This document shows positions 25,160 through 33,682 of a DNA stretch of 43,756 nucleotides, piece by piece (the first letter of the stretch is position 1; every line of letters starts with the position of its first letter). The notes under the pieces are model-generated. The model ran no database searches, was not told the origin of the DNA, and worked only from the letters and a program-made list of their open reading frames with translations. The position numbers and the translations under genes were made by a program. Source of the DNA: Psychroflexus sp. MES1-P1E (GTDB lineage: Bacteria; Bacteroidota; Bacteroidia; Flavobacteriales; Flavobacteriaceae); assembly GCF_002836055.1 (NCBI RefSeq), contig NZ_PJBS01000318.1, forward strand, positions 1 through 43,756. The letters are read 5' to 3'.

Positions 25160-26728
25160 ATGTCATTTTTTGATTTATTACTTTTTATTTTATTTATACA
25201 AGTCCTACACTTTTTAGGCACCTGGAAATTATACCAAAGTGCTGGTAGACATTGGTGGGAAGCTGCTATCCCCGTTTACAATGCAATTGTGCTTTTCAAA
25301 ATCATAAATAGACCATGGTGGTGGGTTTTTCTTTTATTCGTTCCAATCGTTAACCTAATTATGTTTCCGGTTATTTGGATAGAAACTGCTAGAAGCTTTG
25401 GTAAGAACAAGACCACAGACACCATTCTTCAGATCTTCACTCTGGGACTTTATACCTACTATATAAATTATTTTACCTCACATACTTACATTGAAGATAG
25501 AAGTTTAAAAGCGAAGTCGAAATCGGGAGATTTTGTAAGTGCAATCCTCTTTGCTGTTGTGGCTGCAACCATAGTTCATACTTATATCATGCAACCCTTT
25601 ACCATACCAACCTCCTCATTAGAAAAAACTTTGCTAGTTGGTGATTTTCTGTTTGTAAGTAAATTTCATTATGGTGCAAGAGTTCCACAGACAGCGATTT
25701 CGTTTCCTATGGTTCATGATACCATTCCTTTGGCTGGCGTAAAGTCATATACCAGAGACCCCCAATTACCTTATATGAGATTGCCAGGTTTTCAAAATGT
25801 TCAACGTAACGATATTGTAGTCTTCAACTGGCCTGTAGATACCGTGAGAATGTTTAGAGACAATTCTGGTAAGCATTACGACAAGCCTATAGATAAGAAG
25901 TCTAACTATGTAAAGAGAGCGGTAGCAGTCGCTGGGGATTCGCTAGAAATTATAGATGGTAAAATTTTGGTTAATAATACCCCTTTACAACTTTCAGAAA
26001 GAGCTAAACCACAATATTCATATTTAGTACAAGGTAAAGGTCAAGGCTTCAACATGAGAAGTCTGGTCGAAATATATGGTATAACAGATGGACTGCAATG
26101 GATTGACAGAGAGAGAGACCTGTATCAGGTTAAAGCGATTACTGAAAATAATTTAGCAAAATTTAAAAATCATCCCAATGTAAAATCGGTTCAACGCATT
26201 ATTTCCCCAAAAGGAAAAGCTGATTATGGTATTTTTCCAAACAACGGAAAAGTAGATTGGAATAAAGACAACTTTGGCCCTATTTATATTCCTGAATCTG
26301 GTCGAACAGTACAACTGGATTTGGAGAGCTTTTCATTGTACAGAAGAATCATTGAAGTTTATGAAGGAGAAGAAATGGGAATCGAACAGAAATTGGAGGT
26401 AAAAGGCACTCAAATTTATCTTAATGGAAAACCTGAAGAGGAATACACCTTTAGACAAGATTACTATTGGATGATGGGAGATAATCGCCACAACAGTGAA
26501 GACAGTAGGTATTGGGGATATGTACCTCAAAATCACGTTGTTGGCAAGCCAGTTTTTATTTGGATGAGTCTAGACGGTAATGCAAGTAATTTAGTAGACA
26601 AAATAAGATGGGAACGTCTATTTACAACTGTAGGTGGCGAAGGAAAACCCACTTCCTATCTTGTATACTTCCTTATTGGTATTGTTTTAATAATAGGGTA
26701 TAATTACTTTATTAAAAAGAAAAAATAA
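25160..26728 (+). CDS. lepB: Signal peptidase I, large Bacteroidota form
   Basis: LepB cuts signal peptides from exported proteins at the inner membrane. The 522-residue protein is long for the family. Residues 1-110 form an extra N-terminal region with two or three membrane segments and many Trp residues (RPWWWVF). The catalytic part begins at about 125: a membrane helix, then FTIPTSSLEKTL with nucleophile S153, and the general-base Lys in YVKRAVAVAGD (K252). MMGDNRHNSEDSR is the conserved C-terminal box E. A large insert separates the two halves of the catalytic domain, and a last helix lies at about 498-515. It sits between dapB and wbqC. Confidence 0.93.
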   Translation: MSFFDLLLFILFIQVLHFLGTWKLYQSAGRHWWEAAIPVYNAIVLFKIINRPWWWVFLLFVPIVNLIMFPVIWIETARSFGKNKTTDTILQIFTLGLYTYYINYFTSHTYIEDRSLKAKSKSGDFVSAILFAVVAATIVHTYIMQPFTIPTSSLEKTLLVGDFLFVSKFHYGARVPQTAISFPMVHDTIPLAGVKSYTRDPQLPYMRLPGFQNVQRNDIVVFNWPVDTVRMFRDNSGKHYDKPIDKKSNYVKRAVAVAGDSLEIIDGKILVNNTPLQLSERAKPQYSYLVQGKGQGFNMRSLVEIYGITDGLQWIDRERDLYQVKAITENNLAKFKNHPNVKSVQRIISPKGKADYGIFPNNGKVDWNKDNFGPIYIPESGRTVQLDLESFSLYRRIIEVYEGEEMGIEQKLEVKGTQIYLNGKPEEEYTFRQDYYWMMGDNRHNSEDSRYWGYVPQNHVVGKPVFIWMSLDGNASNLVDKIRWERLFTTVGGEGKPTSYLVYFLIGIVLIIGYNYFIKKKK

Positions 26729-26731
26729 AAA

Positions 26732-27370
26732 TTGAAACCTATACTACTACATCCTTGCTACTTTGGTCCTATCGATATGTATGCATCGCTAGTGCAAGCA
26801 GATTCTTTCGTTTTCGAAAAGGAGGATAATTATCAGAAACAGACTTATAGAACTCGACAGTACATCTATGGGGCCAATGGAGAACTCTTGTTGAATATCC
26901 CCATAAAACACAGAGAAAACAAAACAGATCTGCATCAAAAGTACAAAGACATCAGGATAGAAAATACCTTCAAATGGCAGCCCCTTCACTGGAAATCTTT
27001 GGAAGCAGCTTATAAAACTTCTCCTTTCTTTGAATTTTATGAAGATGAATTTGCACCTTTATTTGAAAAAAAAGCTAATTTCCTAATGGATTTCAATTTG
27101 ATGGCAACACAAATAGTTTTTGAATGCTTACAGCTAGATTTTAGTTTTAAAATTACTGAAGAATTTAAACTAAAACCCGACGAATATGATGACCAAAGAC
27201 ATTTAGTCAGTTCAAAGCGAAAATCAGCAGCAAATCTTGAAGAGTACATTCAAGTTTTTCAAGCTAAATATGGCTATATCCCTAATTTAAGCATATTGGA
27301 CTTATTGTTCAATACAGGTCCTTCAGCATTGGGATATCTAGACTCACAAACCCTTATTCAGAAAGATTAA
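26732..27370 (+). CDS. WbqC family protein
   Basis: A 212-residue WbqC-like protein. The start is TTG at 26732, 3 bp after lepB; it keeps the N-terminal LLHPCYFGPIDMYASL motif that defines the family (usually HPxYxPS). WbqC members occur in O-antigen loci but in Flavobacteriaceae one copy always sits after lepB, with no proven role. Motifs TFKWQPLHWKSLEAAYKTSPFF are also family-like. Its 3' end overlaps the convergent EEP gene by 17 bp. Confidence 0.85.
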   Translation: MKPILLHPCYFGPIDMYASLVQADSFVFEKEDNYQKQTYRTRQYIYGANGELLLNIPIKHRENKTDLHQKYKDIRIENTFKWQPLHWKSLEAAYKTSPFFEFYEDEFAPLFEKKANFLMDFNLMATQIVFECLQLDFSFKITEEFKLKPDEYDDQRHLVSSKRKSAANLEEYIQVFQAKYGYIPNLSILDLLFNTGPSALGYLDSQTLIQKD

Positions 27371-28385
27371 AACTAGCCATTATTGGGTAATGGTCTGAAA
27401 GTTTAAGGCTATAATTTTTGAAGTTAGTATTTTGCAGACTCTTCTCATTAAAAATAACATCTATACGAAAGGGTAAAAAATCGAAATCGAATGTTTTTCC
27501 TAGCCCATATCCAGACTCCACAAAAGCATCTTTTAAATTGTGTTTCAATAACTGACTAGCCACGTAAGAAAACGCTGTGTTATTCATATCCATGCAAACA
27601 ATTTTCGGTAGGCTCGTAGAAGAAAAGCTTTTCGACAGCAAACTTGCTTGTTCCTGTTGCTTTACAAAAGACTTTCCTACTCTATTTATCAATTGTTGGC
27701 GATCTTCTTTTCGCAATTCTTGGACATCAGAAATAATCTTTAAAGACTCTAAATGGACAGCATAAACCCGAAGCGTATCCTTTTTCACAACAATGTCTGC
27801 GTAAATGGCATTATTATGAGTATTTGGAAAATCTACAGAACCTCTATGGATAATTTTATATTTGCTAAAAATAGCAATCCCAACATTAGAGGATTTAGAT
27901 TTATACTTTTCAAACACATAAGGATAAGAACTCATATCTAAATCATTTGCTTTATAATAATCTTGAAAAGCAATAATATCTGGAGTTTCAACTTTTATAA
28001 AATCTGAAATTTTTTTACCAACCTCAATTTTTTCAATCCAGTTATATAAGTTAAAAAGTCTGACATTATAACTCATAACTTTTAGAGAATTCTTAATCTC
28101 TGCTGAAGAGTTGTCATTAAAAACAATAATTTTGCTAAAATACGAGTAACCTCCCACTACTAGTAAGGCCGATACAAAAAAGTGCAATTTAAGTTTTAAT
28201 AGCCAATAAAATGCAAAGCCAATATTGATAAGTATAAATATGGGCAAGCCCAAATTCAAAATAGATAAAAAGGCTGAGAATTTTGGTGGTACAAAAGGGA
28301 GAATATAAGCTATAAGCAAACAGATTGCAAAAAATACATTAAAAGCAAAACCTACCTTTTGAAAAAAACTGAGTGGTGACTTCAT
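27354..28385 (-). CDS. Endonuclease/exonuclease/phosphatase family membrane protein
   Basis: A 343-residue protein with three N-terminal membrane helices (about 12-30, 38-60, 68-86) and an EEP metal-dependent phosphodiesterase domain (100-343) facing the periplasm. Motifs are VMSYNVRLFN (103-112), PDIIAFQDYY (Asp where many members have Glu), YAVHLES, CMDMNN, RIDVIF and the C-terminal SDHYPI. Substrate (nucleic acid, phospholipid or sugar phosphate) is unknown. It is the last gene of the minus-strand run from the TPR gene, 5 bp after rhomboid A. It is a different subfamily from the decayed EEP gene at 255-1215. Confidence 0.88.
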   Translation of the reverse strand: MKSPLSFFQKVGFAFNVFFAICLLIAYILPFVPPKFSAFLSILNLGLPIFILINIGFAFYWLLKLKLHFFVSALLVVGGYSYFSKIIVFNDNSSAEIKNSLKVMSYNVRLFNLYNWIEKIEVGKKISDFIKVETPDIIAFQDYYKANDLDMSSYPYVFEKYKSKSSNVGIAIFSKYKIIHRGSVDFPNTHNNAIYADIVVKKDTLRVYAVHLESLKIISDVQELRKEDRQQLINRVGKSFVKQQEQASLLSKSFSSTSLPKIVCMDMNNTAFSYVASQLLKHNLKDAFVESGYGLGKTFDFDFLPFRIDVIFNEKSLQNTNFKNYSLKLSDHYPIMASFNLSE

Positions 28386-28390
28386 GACAG

Positions 28391-29278
28391 TTACATGTCT
28401 TTGCCAGCTTTAAATAGAAAATCTTTCTCTACTTTAGAGAGACTATCATAGCCGCTTTTACTTATTTTATCAAGAATTATATCAATTTTTACTTGCTTTT
28501 CTGAACGGTTCGAAGAATTTTTATCCGATTTCTTTGCAGATGTTTTATGAACCGTTTTCATGTTGCTCTTTCTCGCTTTGGGCACAAACAATTCTGCTAA
28601 CCAGTTTGTAGTACTTTGTAACCAAGCCCCAATATCGTTACCCTTTTTAAGTTGAACAATATAAAGGTATCCAATAAAAGCTCCACCTAAATGAGCCAAA
28701 TGTCCTCCCGGGTTTGATAAAGGGATCTGAACTACATCTAAAACTACTAAAAAAGCGGCTATCCACCATAATTTTAAATTGCCCAGAAAAAAAAGTCGCA
28801 CTTGTAAGTTGGGAGCCTGAGTTGCTGTCGCTACAAGCGTAGCCATAACAGATGCAGAAGCACCGATAAGATAGGAACGCCCAGTACCGCTAAAAGCAGG
28901 TAAGAGGTTATAACTTAAAGCGTAGACTAGAGCTCCACAAATAGCTCCTAATAAATAGAGGTTCAGCATTCGCCTACCTGAAAAATAAGTAAGAAAAAAT
29001 TTACCAGAAAAATACAGAATCAACATATTAGATAAAACATGGAATATCCCCGAATGCATGAAGGCATAAGTGATTATCGTCCAAGGTTTATAAGCATACT
29101 CTAGCAAGTCTTTAGGAAATACTAGCCATTCTATAAAAAAATCAGTGGGGATTTTAAATAAAAACCCAAGAGTTCTAAACACAAATGTGAGTATAAACAG
29201 AAGGACGTTCAATCCTATCAGTTTTTCTAAAGTATCAGCTGTAGTGTACTTATATTTTAATTTTTGCTTCCAATCCAT
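28391..29278 (-). CDS. Rhomboid family intramembrane serine protease (A)
   Basis: A 295-residue rhomboid protease, cutting membrane proteins within or near the lipid layer. The catalytic Ser-His dyad is visible: S141 in IGASASVMA and H196 in GGHLAHLGGAFIG. N84 (HVLSNM) helps stabilise the oxyanion. The C-terminal 85 residues form a basic, Lys/Ser-rich soluble tail. I start at ATG 29278, 1 bp from the stop of rhomboid B; a longer ORF to 29356 would overlap that gene and is not family-like. Substrates unknown. Confidence 0.92.
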   Translation of the reverse strand: MDWKQKLKYKYTTADTLEKLIGLNVLLFILTFVFRTLGFLFKIPTDFFIEWLVFPKDLLEYAYKPWTIITYAFMHSGIFHVLSNMLILYFSGKFFLTYFSGRRMLNLYLLGAICGALVYALSYNLLPAFSGTGRSYLIGASASVMATLVATATQAPNLQVRLFFLGNLKLWWIAAFLVVLDVVQIPLSNPGGHLAHLGGAFIGYLYIVQLKKGNDIGAWLQSTTNWLAELFVPKARKSNMKTVHKTSAKKSDKNSSNRSEKQVKIDIILDKISKSGYDSLSKVEKDFLFKAGKDM

Positions 29279-29279
29279 A

Positions 29280-30032
29280 TTAGTTCCATCTATTAGTATC
29301 AAATGAATTCTTTTTCCAGTACCACATAGTAATAAACCCGATAACCGCACCTCCAATATGAGCCCAATAAGCAGTATTAGATGGGCCTAACAAAGTAACA
29401 CCTGTAACAGCAGAAAACAAATTCATCAAAAAATATCCACCTATTAAATATTTTGCCTTAATAGGAATAGGGATAAAAATTATAAATAAAGGTAAGTTAG
29501 GGTAAACAACAGCAAAGGCTGCTAAAATTCCAAAAATAGCTCCTGAAGCACCAACCATAGGAGTCAAATAATTACTGAAAAGCTGGTTGCTAAGTTCTTT
29601 TGGTATAGACGGATATACTCTATATTCTCCTGTGGATCTCACACTTTCAAATATTTTAGAAATCTCATCTGGACTTACATTTGCTTCAATATAGGCTTGA
29701 TAAGCTTCATTAAAACCAATATAACTAAATAATATCTGAAGACCTGCCGCTCCAAGTCCAGCCGAGAAATAGATAAATATGAATTTACTCTGACCTAAGT
29801 ATTCCTCCAATAAACTTCCAAACATATACAAAGCAAACATATTAAAAAGAATATGAGAAAAGCTGCCATGCATAAACATGTGCGTAATGATTTGCCAAAT
29901 TTCAAAATTTGGGTTTTCGGGAAACCAAAGTGCGAAAATTTTATAGGCATAGTCACCTAAATAATTGGCTCCAAAGAAGAATAAAATATTGGCTATTAAT
30001 AAAACTTTTACAGTGTCGGTAATCCTTCCCAT
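29280..30032 (-). CDS. Rhomboid family intramembrane serine protease (B)
   Basis: A second, 250-residue rhomboid directly upstream of A. S163 in VGASGAIFG and H225 in YWAHIGGAVIG form the dyad, and N64 lies in SHILFNM. Between helices 2 and 4 it carries a 40-50-residue insert (about 108-155) predicted to be extracytoplasmic and absent from A. The two proteins are clearly different in sequence, so they look like old paralogues rather than a recent duplication. It follows mutL with no gap. Confidence 0.93.
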   Translation of the reverse strand: MGRITDTVKVLLIANILFFFGANYLGDYAYKIFALWFPENPNFEIWQIITHMFMHGSFSHILFNMFALYMFGSLLEEYLGQSKFIFIYFSAGLGAAGLQILFSYIGFNEAYQAYIEANVSPDEISKIFESVRSTGEYRVYPSIPKELSNQLFSNYLTPMVGASGAIFGILAAFAVVYPNLPLFIIFIPIPIKAKYLIGGYFLMNLFSAVTGVTLLGPSNTAYWAHIGGAVIGFITMWYWKKNSFDTNRWN

Positions 30033-31880
30033 TTACATAAATTTTTTATCGAAGTCTGATGCTGATTGTTTTACGAAAACTAAGCGATTTAAAGGAGTTA
30101 GCATTGGTTCTTTGCAAGAAAATAACAGATTTACAAGTTCTGTTTGCTCTTCTTTATGCAAAACAGCTCCGTTTTTAATAGCCATGCTTTGAGCTAGGGA
30201 TTTAGCCAACCTATCTGTTTGGTCAAATCCGGAATCTGGAATATCACTCTCGAAATCTGACAGAAGTTGATCTAGTAAAATCGAAGTTTCGCTTTCGGGT
30301 AAACGATTAGGAATTCCATTTATTTTTACAAAGTCTTCTCCGAGTTCCGAAATTGAAAAGCCGGCATTGGTTAAAGACTCTTTTAAGGTTTTAAAAACAC
30401 TTATCTCATTGGTGTCTAGCTGAAGTTTTAATGGAAATAACAACTGCTGACTTAAGGCTGGCTTGGCTGTAATGTTCCTTAGAAGCTCTTCGTACAAAAT
30501 TCTGAAGTGCGCTCTGTGTTGATCTATAATAAGCATTTCAGATTTAGTTGAAGTAATGATATATTTTCTTTGAAATTGAAACGTCCCAGATGATTTATGA
30601 TGAGTGTGTTCTCCTTGAAACAATGAGCCAGAGACTTGTTCACTATCTACCTCGATATTCAATAAATCATCATCCTGCCCTTCAAGATTTGTATAAAGCG
30701 CTTCCCAACTGGGATTGGAAGTGTTGCGTTTTGAAGATGGCAACTTAAATGTTGAGCTAAATTTATATTCAGCTTCAAAAGGATTAAAGTTCCGATCGAC
30801 TACAACAGAAGGAATTTTAGCACCAAACTTATGTTGATCGTAGCCTGTTTCCATACTTGCATCCTTATTGAAGTCCAAGACTGGCGATACATTAAATTGA
30901 CCAAGACTATGCTTCACACTACTTCTCAAAATTGAATAAATAGCGTGCTCATTATCGAATTTAACTTCTGTTTTTGTAGGATGAATATTTATATCTATAG
31001 ACTCTGGATTTACCTGTAAATAGAGGAAGTAGGATGGATAAGCCCTCTCTTTTAATAAACCTTCAAAAGCACTAGAGACGGCATGGTGTAAATAAGGATG
31101 CTTTATAAATCTATCGTTAACAAAGAAAAACTGTTCTCCACGCGATTTCTTTGCAAACTCAGGCTTACCTACAAAACCATAAAGTTGAATTAAATCGGTT
31201 TCTTCTTTTACGGGAACTAATTTTTCATTCATTTTAGACCCCATCACTCCAACAATACGATGTCTGAAATTTGCTGCTGGTAAATTAAACAATTCACTAT
31301 CGTTATGAATAAATTTAAAAGCAACAGACGGATGAACTAGGGCTACCCTTTGGAATTCATCGATGACGTGTTTATGTTCTACACTTGCCGATTTTAAAAA
31401 GTTACGTCGCGCAGGAATATTAAAAAAAAGATTTTTGACAGAAATAGAAGTACCTATTGGGGTAACACAAGGTTCCTGTTGAGTAATATGGCTACCTTCA
31501 ACCATAAGATGAGTTCCAACCTCTTCGACTTCTGTTTTGGTTTTCATATCAACATGAGAAACTGCAGCTATTGAAGCTAATGCTTCTCCCCTAAAGCCTT
31601 TAGTGTGCAGATGGAATAAATCTTCAGCCGCTTTAATTTTTGAGGTGGCGTGACGTTCAAACGATAAACGAGCATCAGTATCGCTCATTCCCAAACCATT
31701 ATCTACAACTTGGATAAGTGTCTTCCCTCCTTCTTTAATAATTAAAGACACTATAGTAGCATTAGCATCTACAGCGTTTTCCATAAGTTCTTTAACAACC
31801 GATGCTGGACGTTGTACTACTTCTCCTGCTGCGATTTGATTCGCAACATGGTCTGGTAATAACTGAATAATATTGCTCAT
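30033..31880 (-). CDS. mutL: DNA mismatch repair protein MutL
   Basis: MutL links mismatch recognition by MutS to strand removal. The 615-residue protein has the GHKL ATPase N-terminus: IAAGEVVQRPASVVKELMENAVDA (17-40), NGLGMS (61-66), FRGEALASI (96-104), and the DINIHPTKTEV block (296-306). The C-terminal dimerisation domain follows a variable linker. At the place of the MutL endonuclease motif DQHA-x2-E-x4-E it reads DQHRAHFRILYE (453-464), with Phe in place of the first Glu. It sits mid-operon between the small membrane protein and rhomboid B. Confidence 0.96.
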   Translation of the reverse strand: MSNIIQLLPDHVANQIAAGEVVQRPASVVKELMENAVDANATIVSLIIKEGGKTLIQVVDNGLGMSDTDARLSFERHATSKIKAAEDLFHLHTKGFRGEALASIAAVSHVDMKTKTEVEEVGTHLMVEGSHITQQEPCVTPIGTSISVKNLFFNIPARRNFLKSASVEHKHVIDEFQRVALVHPSVAFKFIHNDSELFNLPAANFRHRIVGVMGSKMNEKLVPVKEETDLIQLYGFVGKPEFAKKSRGEQFFFVNDRFIKHPYLHHAVSSAFEGLLKERAYPSYFLYLQVNPESIDINIHPTKTEVKFDNEHAIYSILRSSVKHSLGQFNVSPVLDFNKDASMETGYDQHKFGAKIPSVVVDRNFNPFEAEYKFSSTFKLPSSKRNTSNPSWEALYTNLEGQDDDLLNIEVDSEQVSGSLFQGEHTHHKSSGTFQFQRKYIITSTKSEMLIIDQHRAHFRILYEELLRNITAKPALSQQLLFPLKLQLDTNEISVFKTLKESLTNAGFSISELGEDFVKINGIPNRLPESETSILLDQLLSDFESDIPDSGFDQTDRLAKSLAQSMAIKNGAVLHKEEQTELVNLLFSCKEPMLTPLNRLVFVKQSASDFDKKFM

Positions 31881-31883
31881 GGA

Positions 31884-32177
31884 TTACTGGAAAGAAAAAA
31901 TTGAAAGATCAAAATCTATGATCCACAAAAATATGAATGTAAGGATTAAGACTATCAAGATCACGGTTCGATTTACCCCTCTGTTCCCTCTATTCCTTGA
32001 ATCCTCACGAGCTTCAGCCCAATGAGAACCAAAGTCTATAGAATTATGGGTCTCTTTGTATTTGGAAAACTTAGAGTCAAACTTATAAGGATTACCAGTA
32101 TCTTTTCCCTTGTAATAACGCGGGGTATAATTGTACCTTGAATTCTTTCTTAATTTAAGAGAGTTAAGTTTAAACAT
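31884..32177 (-). CDS. Small single-span membrane protein between ribH and mutL
   Basis: A 97-residue protein with a basic, Tyr/Lys-rich N-terminus (1-66) and one C-terminal membrane helix (about 70-90). In flavobacterial genomes the gene at this spot is often labelled riboflavin synthase beta subunit, a label that seems to have spread from the neighbouring ribH; nothing in the sequence supports an enzyme. It lies 3 bp before mutL. Function unknown. Confidence 0.7.
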   Translation of the reverse strand: MFKLNSLKLRKNSRYNYTPRYYKGKDTGNPYKFDSKFSKYKETHNSIDFGSHWAEAREDSRNRGNRGVNRTVILIVLILTFIFLWIIDFDLSIFSFQ

Positions 32178-32218
32178 GTTATTTATCTAGAATCACAAAA
32201 TTAGAGAAAATCAATGAA

Positions 32219-32255
32219 TTCTTTAGACTTAAAAACTTAATTTAAGTCTAAAGAA
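32219..32255 (-). terminator. Perfect 15-bp hairpin after ribH
   Basis: TTCTTTAGACTTAAA (32219-32233) and TTTAAGTCTAAAGAA (32241-32255) are exact complements around a 7-nt loop, in the 85-bp gap between ribH and the small membrane protein. On the minus strand it is followed by TTCATTGATTTT, a poor T tract, so it may be a partial terminator or an RNA-stabilising 3' hairpin that sets different levels for the upstream and downstream genes. Confidence 0.6.
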
Positions 32256-32262
32256 AAAACAG

Positions 32263-32769
32263 CTAAGCTTTATAAAATTTTGCATCTTTTCTCAGTTGAG
32301 CCATTTTGATAGCAGCAATTGCGGCTTCCGTGCCTTTATTGCCATGAACTCCTCCAGATCGAGCTTCAGATTGAGCTCTCGTATTATCTGTCAATACACA
32401 AAAAATGACGGGGATGTCACCTTTCAAATTGAGATCCATGATCCCTTGAGTCAATCCTTGGCACACAAAATCAAAGTGCTTAGTTTCACCCTGAATCACG
32501 TTCCCAACAGCAACAATGGCATCGAGCATATCGAAACTTTCTTGCATTTTTTTACAGCCATAAGGAAGTTCAAAACTACCAGGAACATTCCACCTTACGA
32601 TGTTGTCTTTAAGAACTCCAACATCTATGAGAGCATCAAATCCACCTTGAAATAGATTTTGAGTGATATCTTCATTCCATTCAGACACTACAAAGCCAAT
32701 TTTCATGTCCTTGCAGTTCGGTAAAGATTCCTTATCGTAAACAGAAAGATTTTTTTCTGAAGTTGCCAT
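32263..32769 (-). CDS. ribH: 6,7-dimethyl-8-ribityllumazine synthase
   Basis: RibH condenses the aminouracil intermediate with dihydroxybutanone phosphate in the penultimate step of riboflavin synthesis, usually as a 60-subunit shell. The 168-residue protein has VVSEWNEDIT near the start, the WNVPGSFELPYG motif, VGNVIQGETKHFDFVCQG with the catalytic His, PVIFCVLTDNTRAQSEAR, and the GNKGTEAA turn. It follows the TPR gene by 1 bp and is followed by a strong hairpin. Confidence 0.95.
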   Translation of the reverse strand: MATSEKNLSVYDKESLPNCKDMKIGFVVSEWNEDITQNLFQGGFDALIDVGVLKDNIVRWNVPGSFELPYGCKKMQESFDMLDAIVAVGNVIQGETKHFDFVCQGLTQGIMDLNLKGDIPVIFCVLTDNTRAQSEARSGGVHGNKGTEAAIAAIKMAQLRKDAKFYKA

Positions 32770-32770
32770 A

Positions 32771-33538
32771 TTACAAAGCTTCTGCTTGTCCTAAATAAAT
32801 ATCAGCATTTTTAGCTTCAACAGAGTTAGGATATTCATCCTTGATACGATTGAGGTATTTTTCTGCTTTTTCACCATCTTTTAGGCTAATTGCAGTAACC
32901 GCAGCTTTCATCAAAAACTTAGGAGTTGTGAAGTCATTAGTGCGAAGGTTTGCAGCAGCAATGAAATAATCTAGAGCTTCTTCTGGTTGGTCTAGTTGCA
33001 AGAAAGCATCGCCAATAGATCCCTTAGCAAGAGGCGTCAAGATTTCATCTCCAGCCTTAAATTTATCCAAATATTCAATTGCTTCTTGATAGTTTCCAAT
33101 GTTAAGATGAGAGATTCCCGCATAATAATTGGATAGCTCACCAGATTTAGTACCGCTATAATTAGAAGAAATGTCTTCAAATCCAAATTTACCGTTACCC
33201 CCTTTTAAAGATCTCGTAAATAGAGAGTCTTGTTCTGCTCCTGAAGCTTCAATTGCGGAGTCGAAAAATTGCTGAGCTTGATTCATCTCATTTGCAGCTT
33301 CAACTTCATTAGGATCCTGAATAAATTTCTGATACCCGATAATGGCGAATATCACTATAGCTACAGCTATAATTACCCCAAAGATTGGTTTTTGGTATTT
33401 GGATAAAAACTCTTCAGTACTACTAGCGCCCTCATCTAAAGTATTAAATACTTCAGCAGTTGTCGATTCACTTTCGATCTGATTTTCGCGTTCAGCCTTG
33501 TTCTTTGGTTTGTAACCTCTTTTTCTATATGTTGCCAT
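32771..33538 (-). CDS. TPR-containing membrane-anchored protein (YfgM/TPR_21-like)
   Basis: A 255-residue protein: cytoplasmic N-terminus with the RKRGYKPK segment, one membrane helix at about 52-70, then a periplasmic helical region with TPR-like repeats (for example AGISHLNIGNYQEAIEYLDKF and the DQPEEALDYFIAAANL repeat). It resembles YfgM-type proteins that work with periplasmic folding or secretion. I start at ATG 33538; the longer ORF to 33592 starts in the promoter. It heads the minus-strand run that continues to the EEP gene. Confidence 0.85.
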   Translation of the reverse strand: MATYRKRGYKPKNKAERENQIESESTTAEVFNTLDEGASSTEEFLSKYQKPIFGVIIAVAIVIFAIIGYQKFIQDPNEVEAANEMNQAQQFFDSAIEASGAEQDSLFTRSLKGGNGKFGFEDISSNYSGTKSGELSNYYAGISHLNIGNYQEAIEYLDKFKAGDEILTPLAKGSIGDAFLQLDQPEEALDYFIAAANLRTNDFTTPKFLMKAAVTAISLKDGEKAEKYLNRIKDEYPNSVEAKNADIYLGQAEAL

Positions 33539-33559
33539 AATTGTGTTTAGTTCAGGTGG

Positions 33560-33567
33560 CAAAAATA
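33560..33567 (-). promoter_or_regulatory. Candidate -7 box of the TPR-ribH-mutL run
   Basis: On the minus strand this reads TATTTTTG, an exact match to TAnnTTTG, 21 bp before the TPR-gene ATG. I see no clear TTTG element upstream at the right distance. The divergent recF start is 145 bp away. Confidence 0.4.
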
Positions 33568-33682
33568 TAATTTTTATCCATATAGAATACACTATTTATT
33601 TGATATTTTTACATCTGAACATTTAGTGAATTCAAAAGAAAAATTACAACGAATTAAAGCTGCTAGAACTTGACTTGATCTT

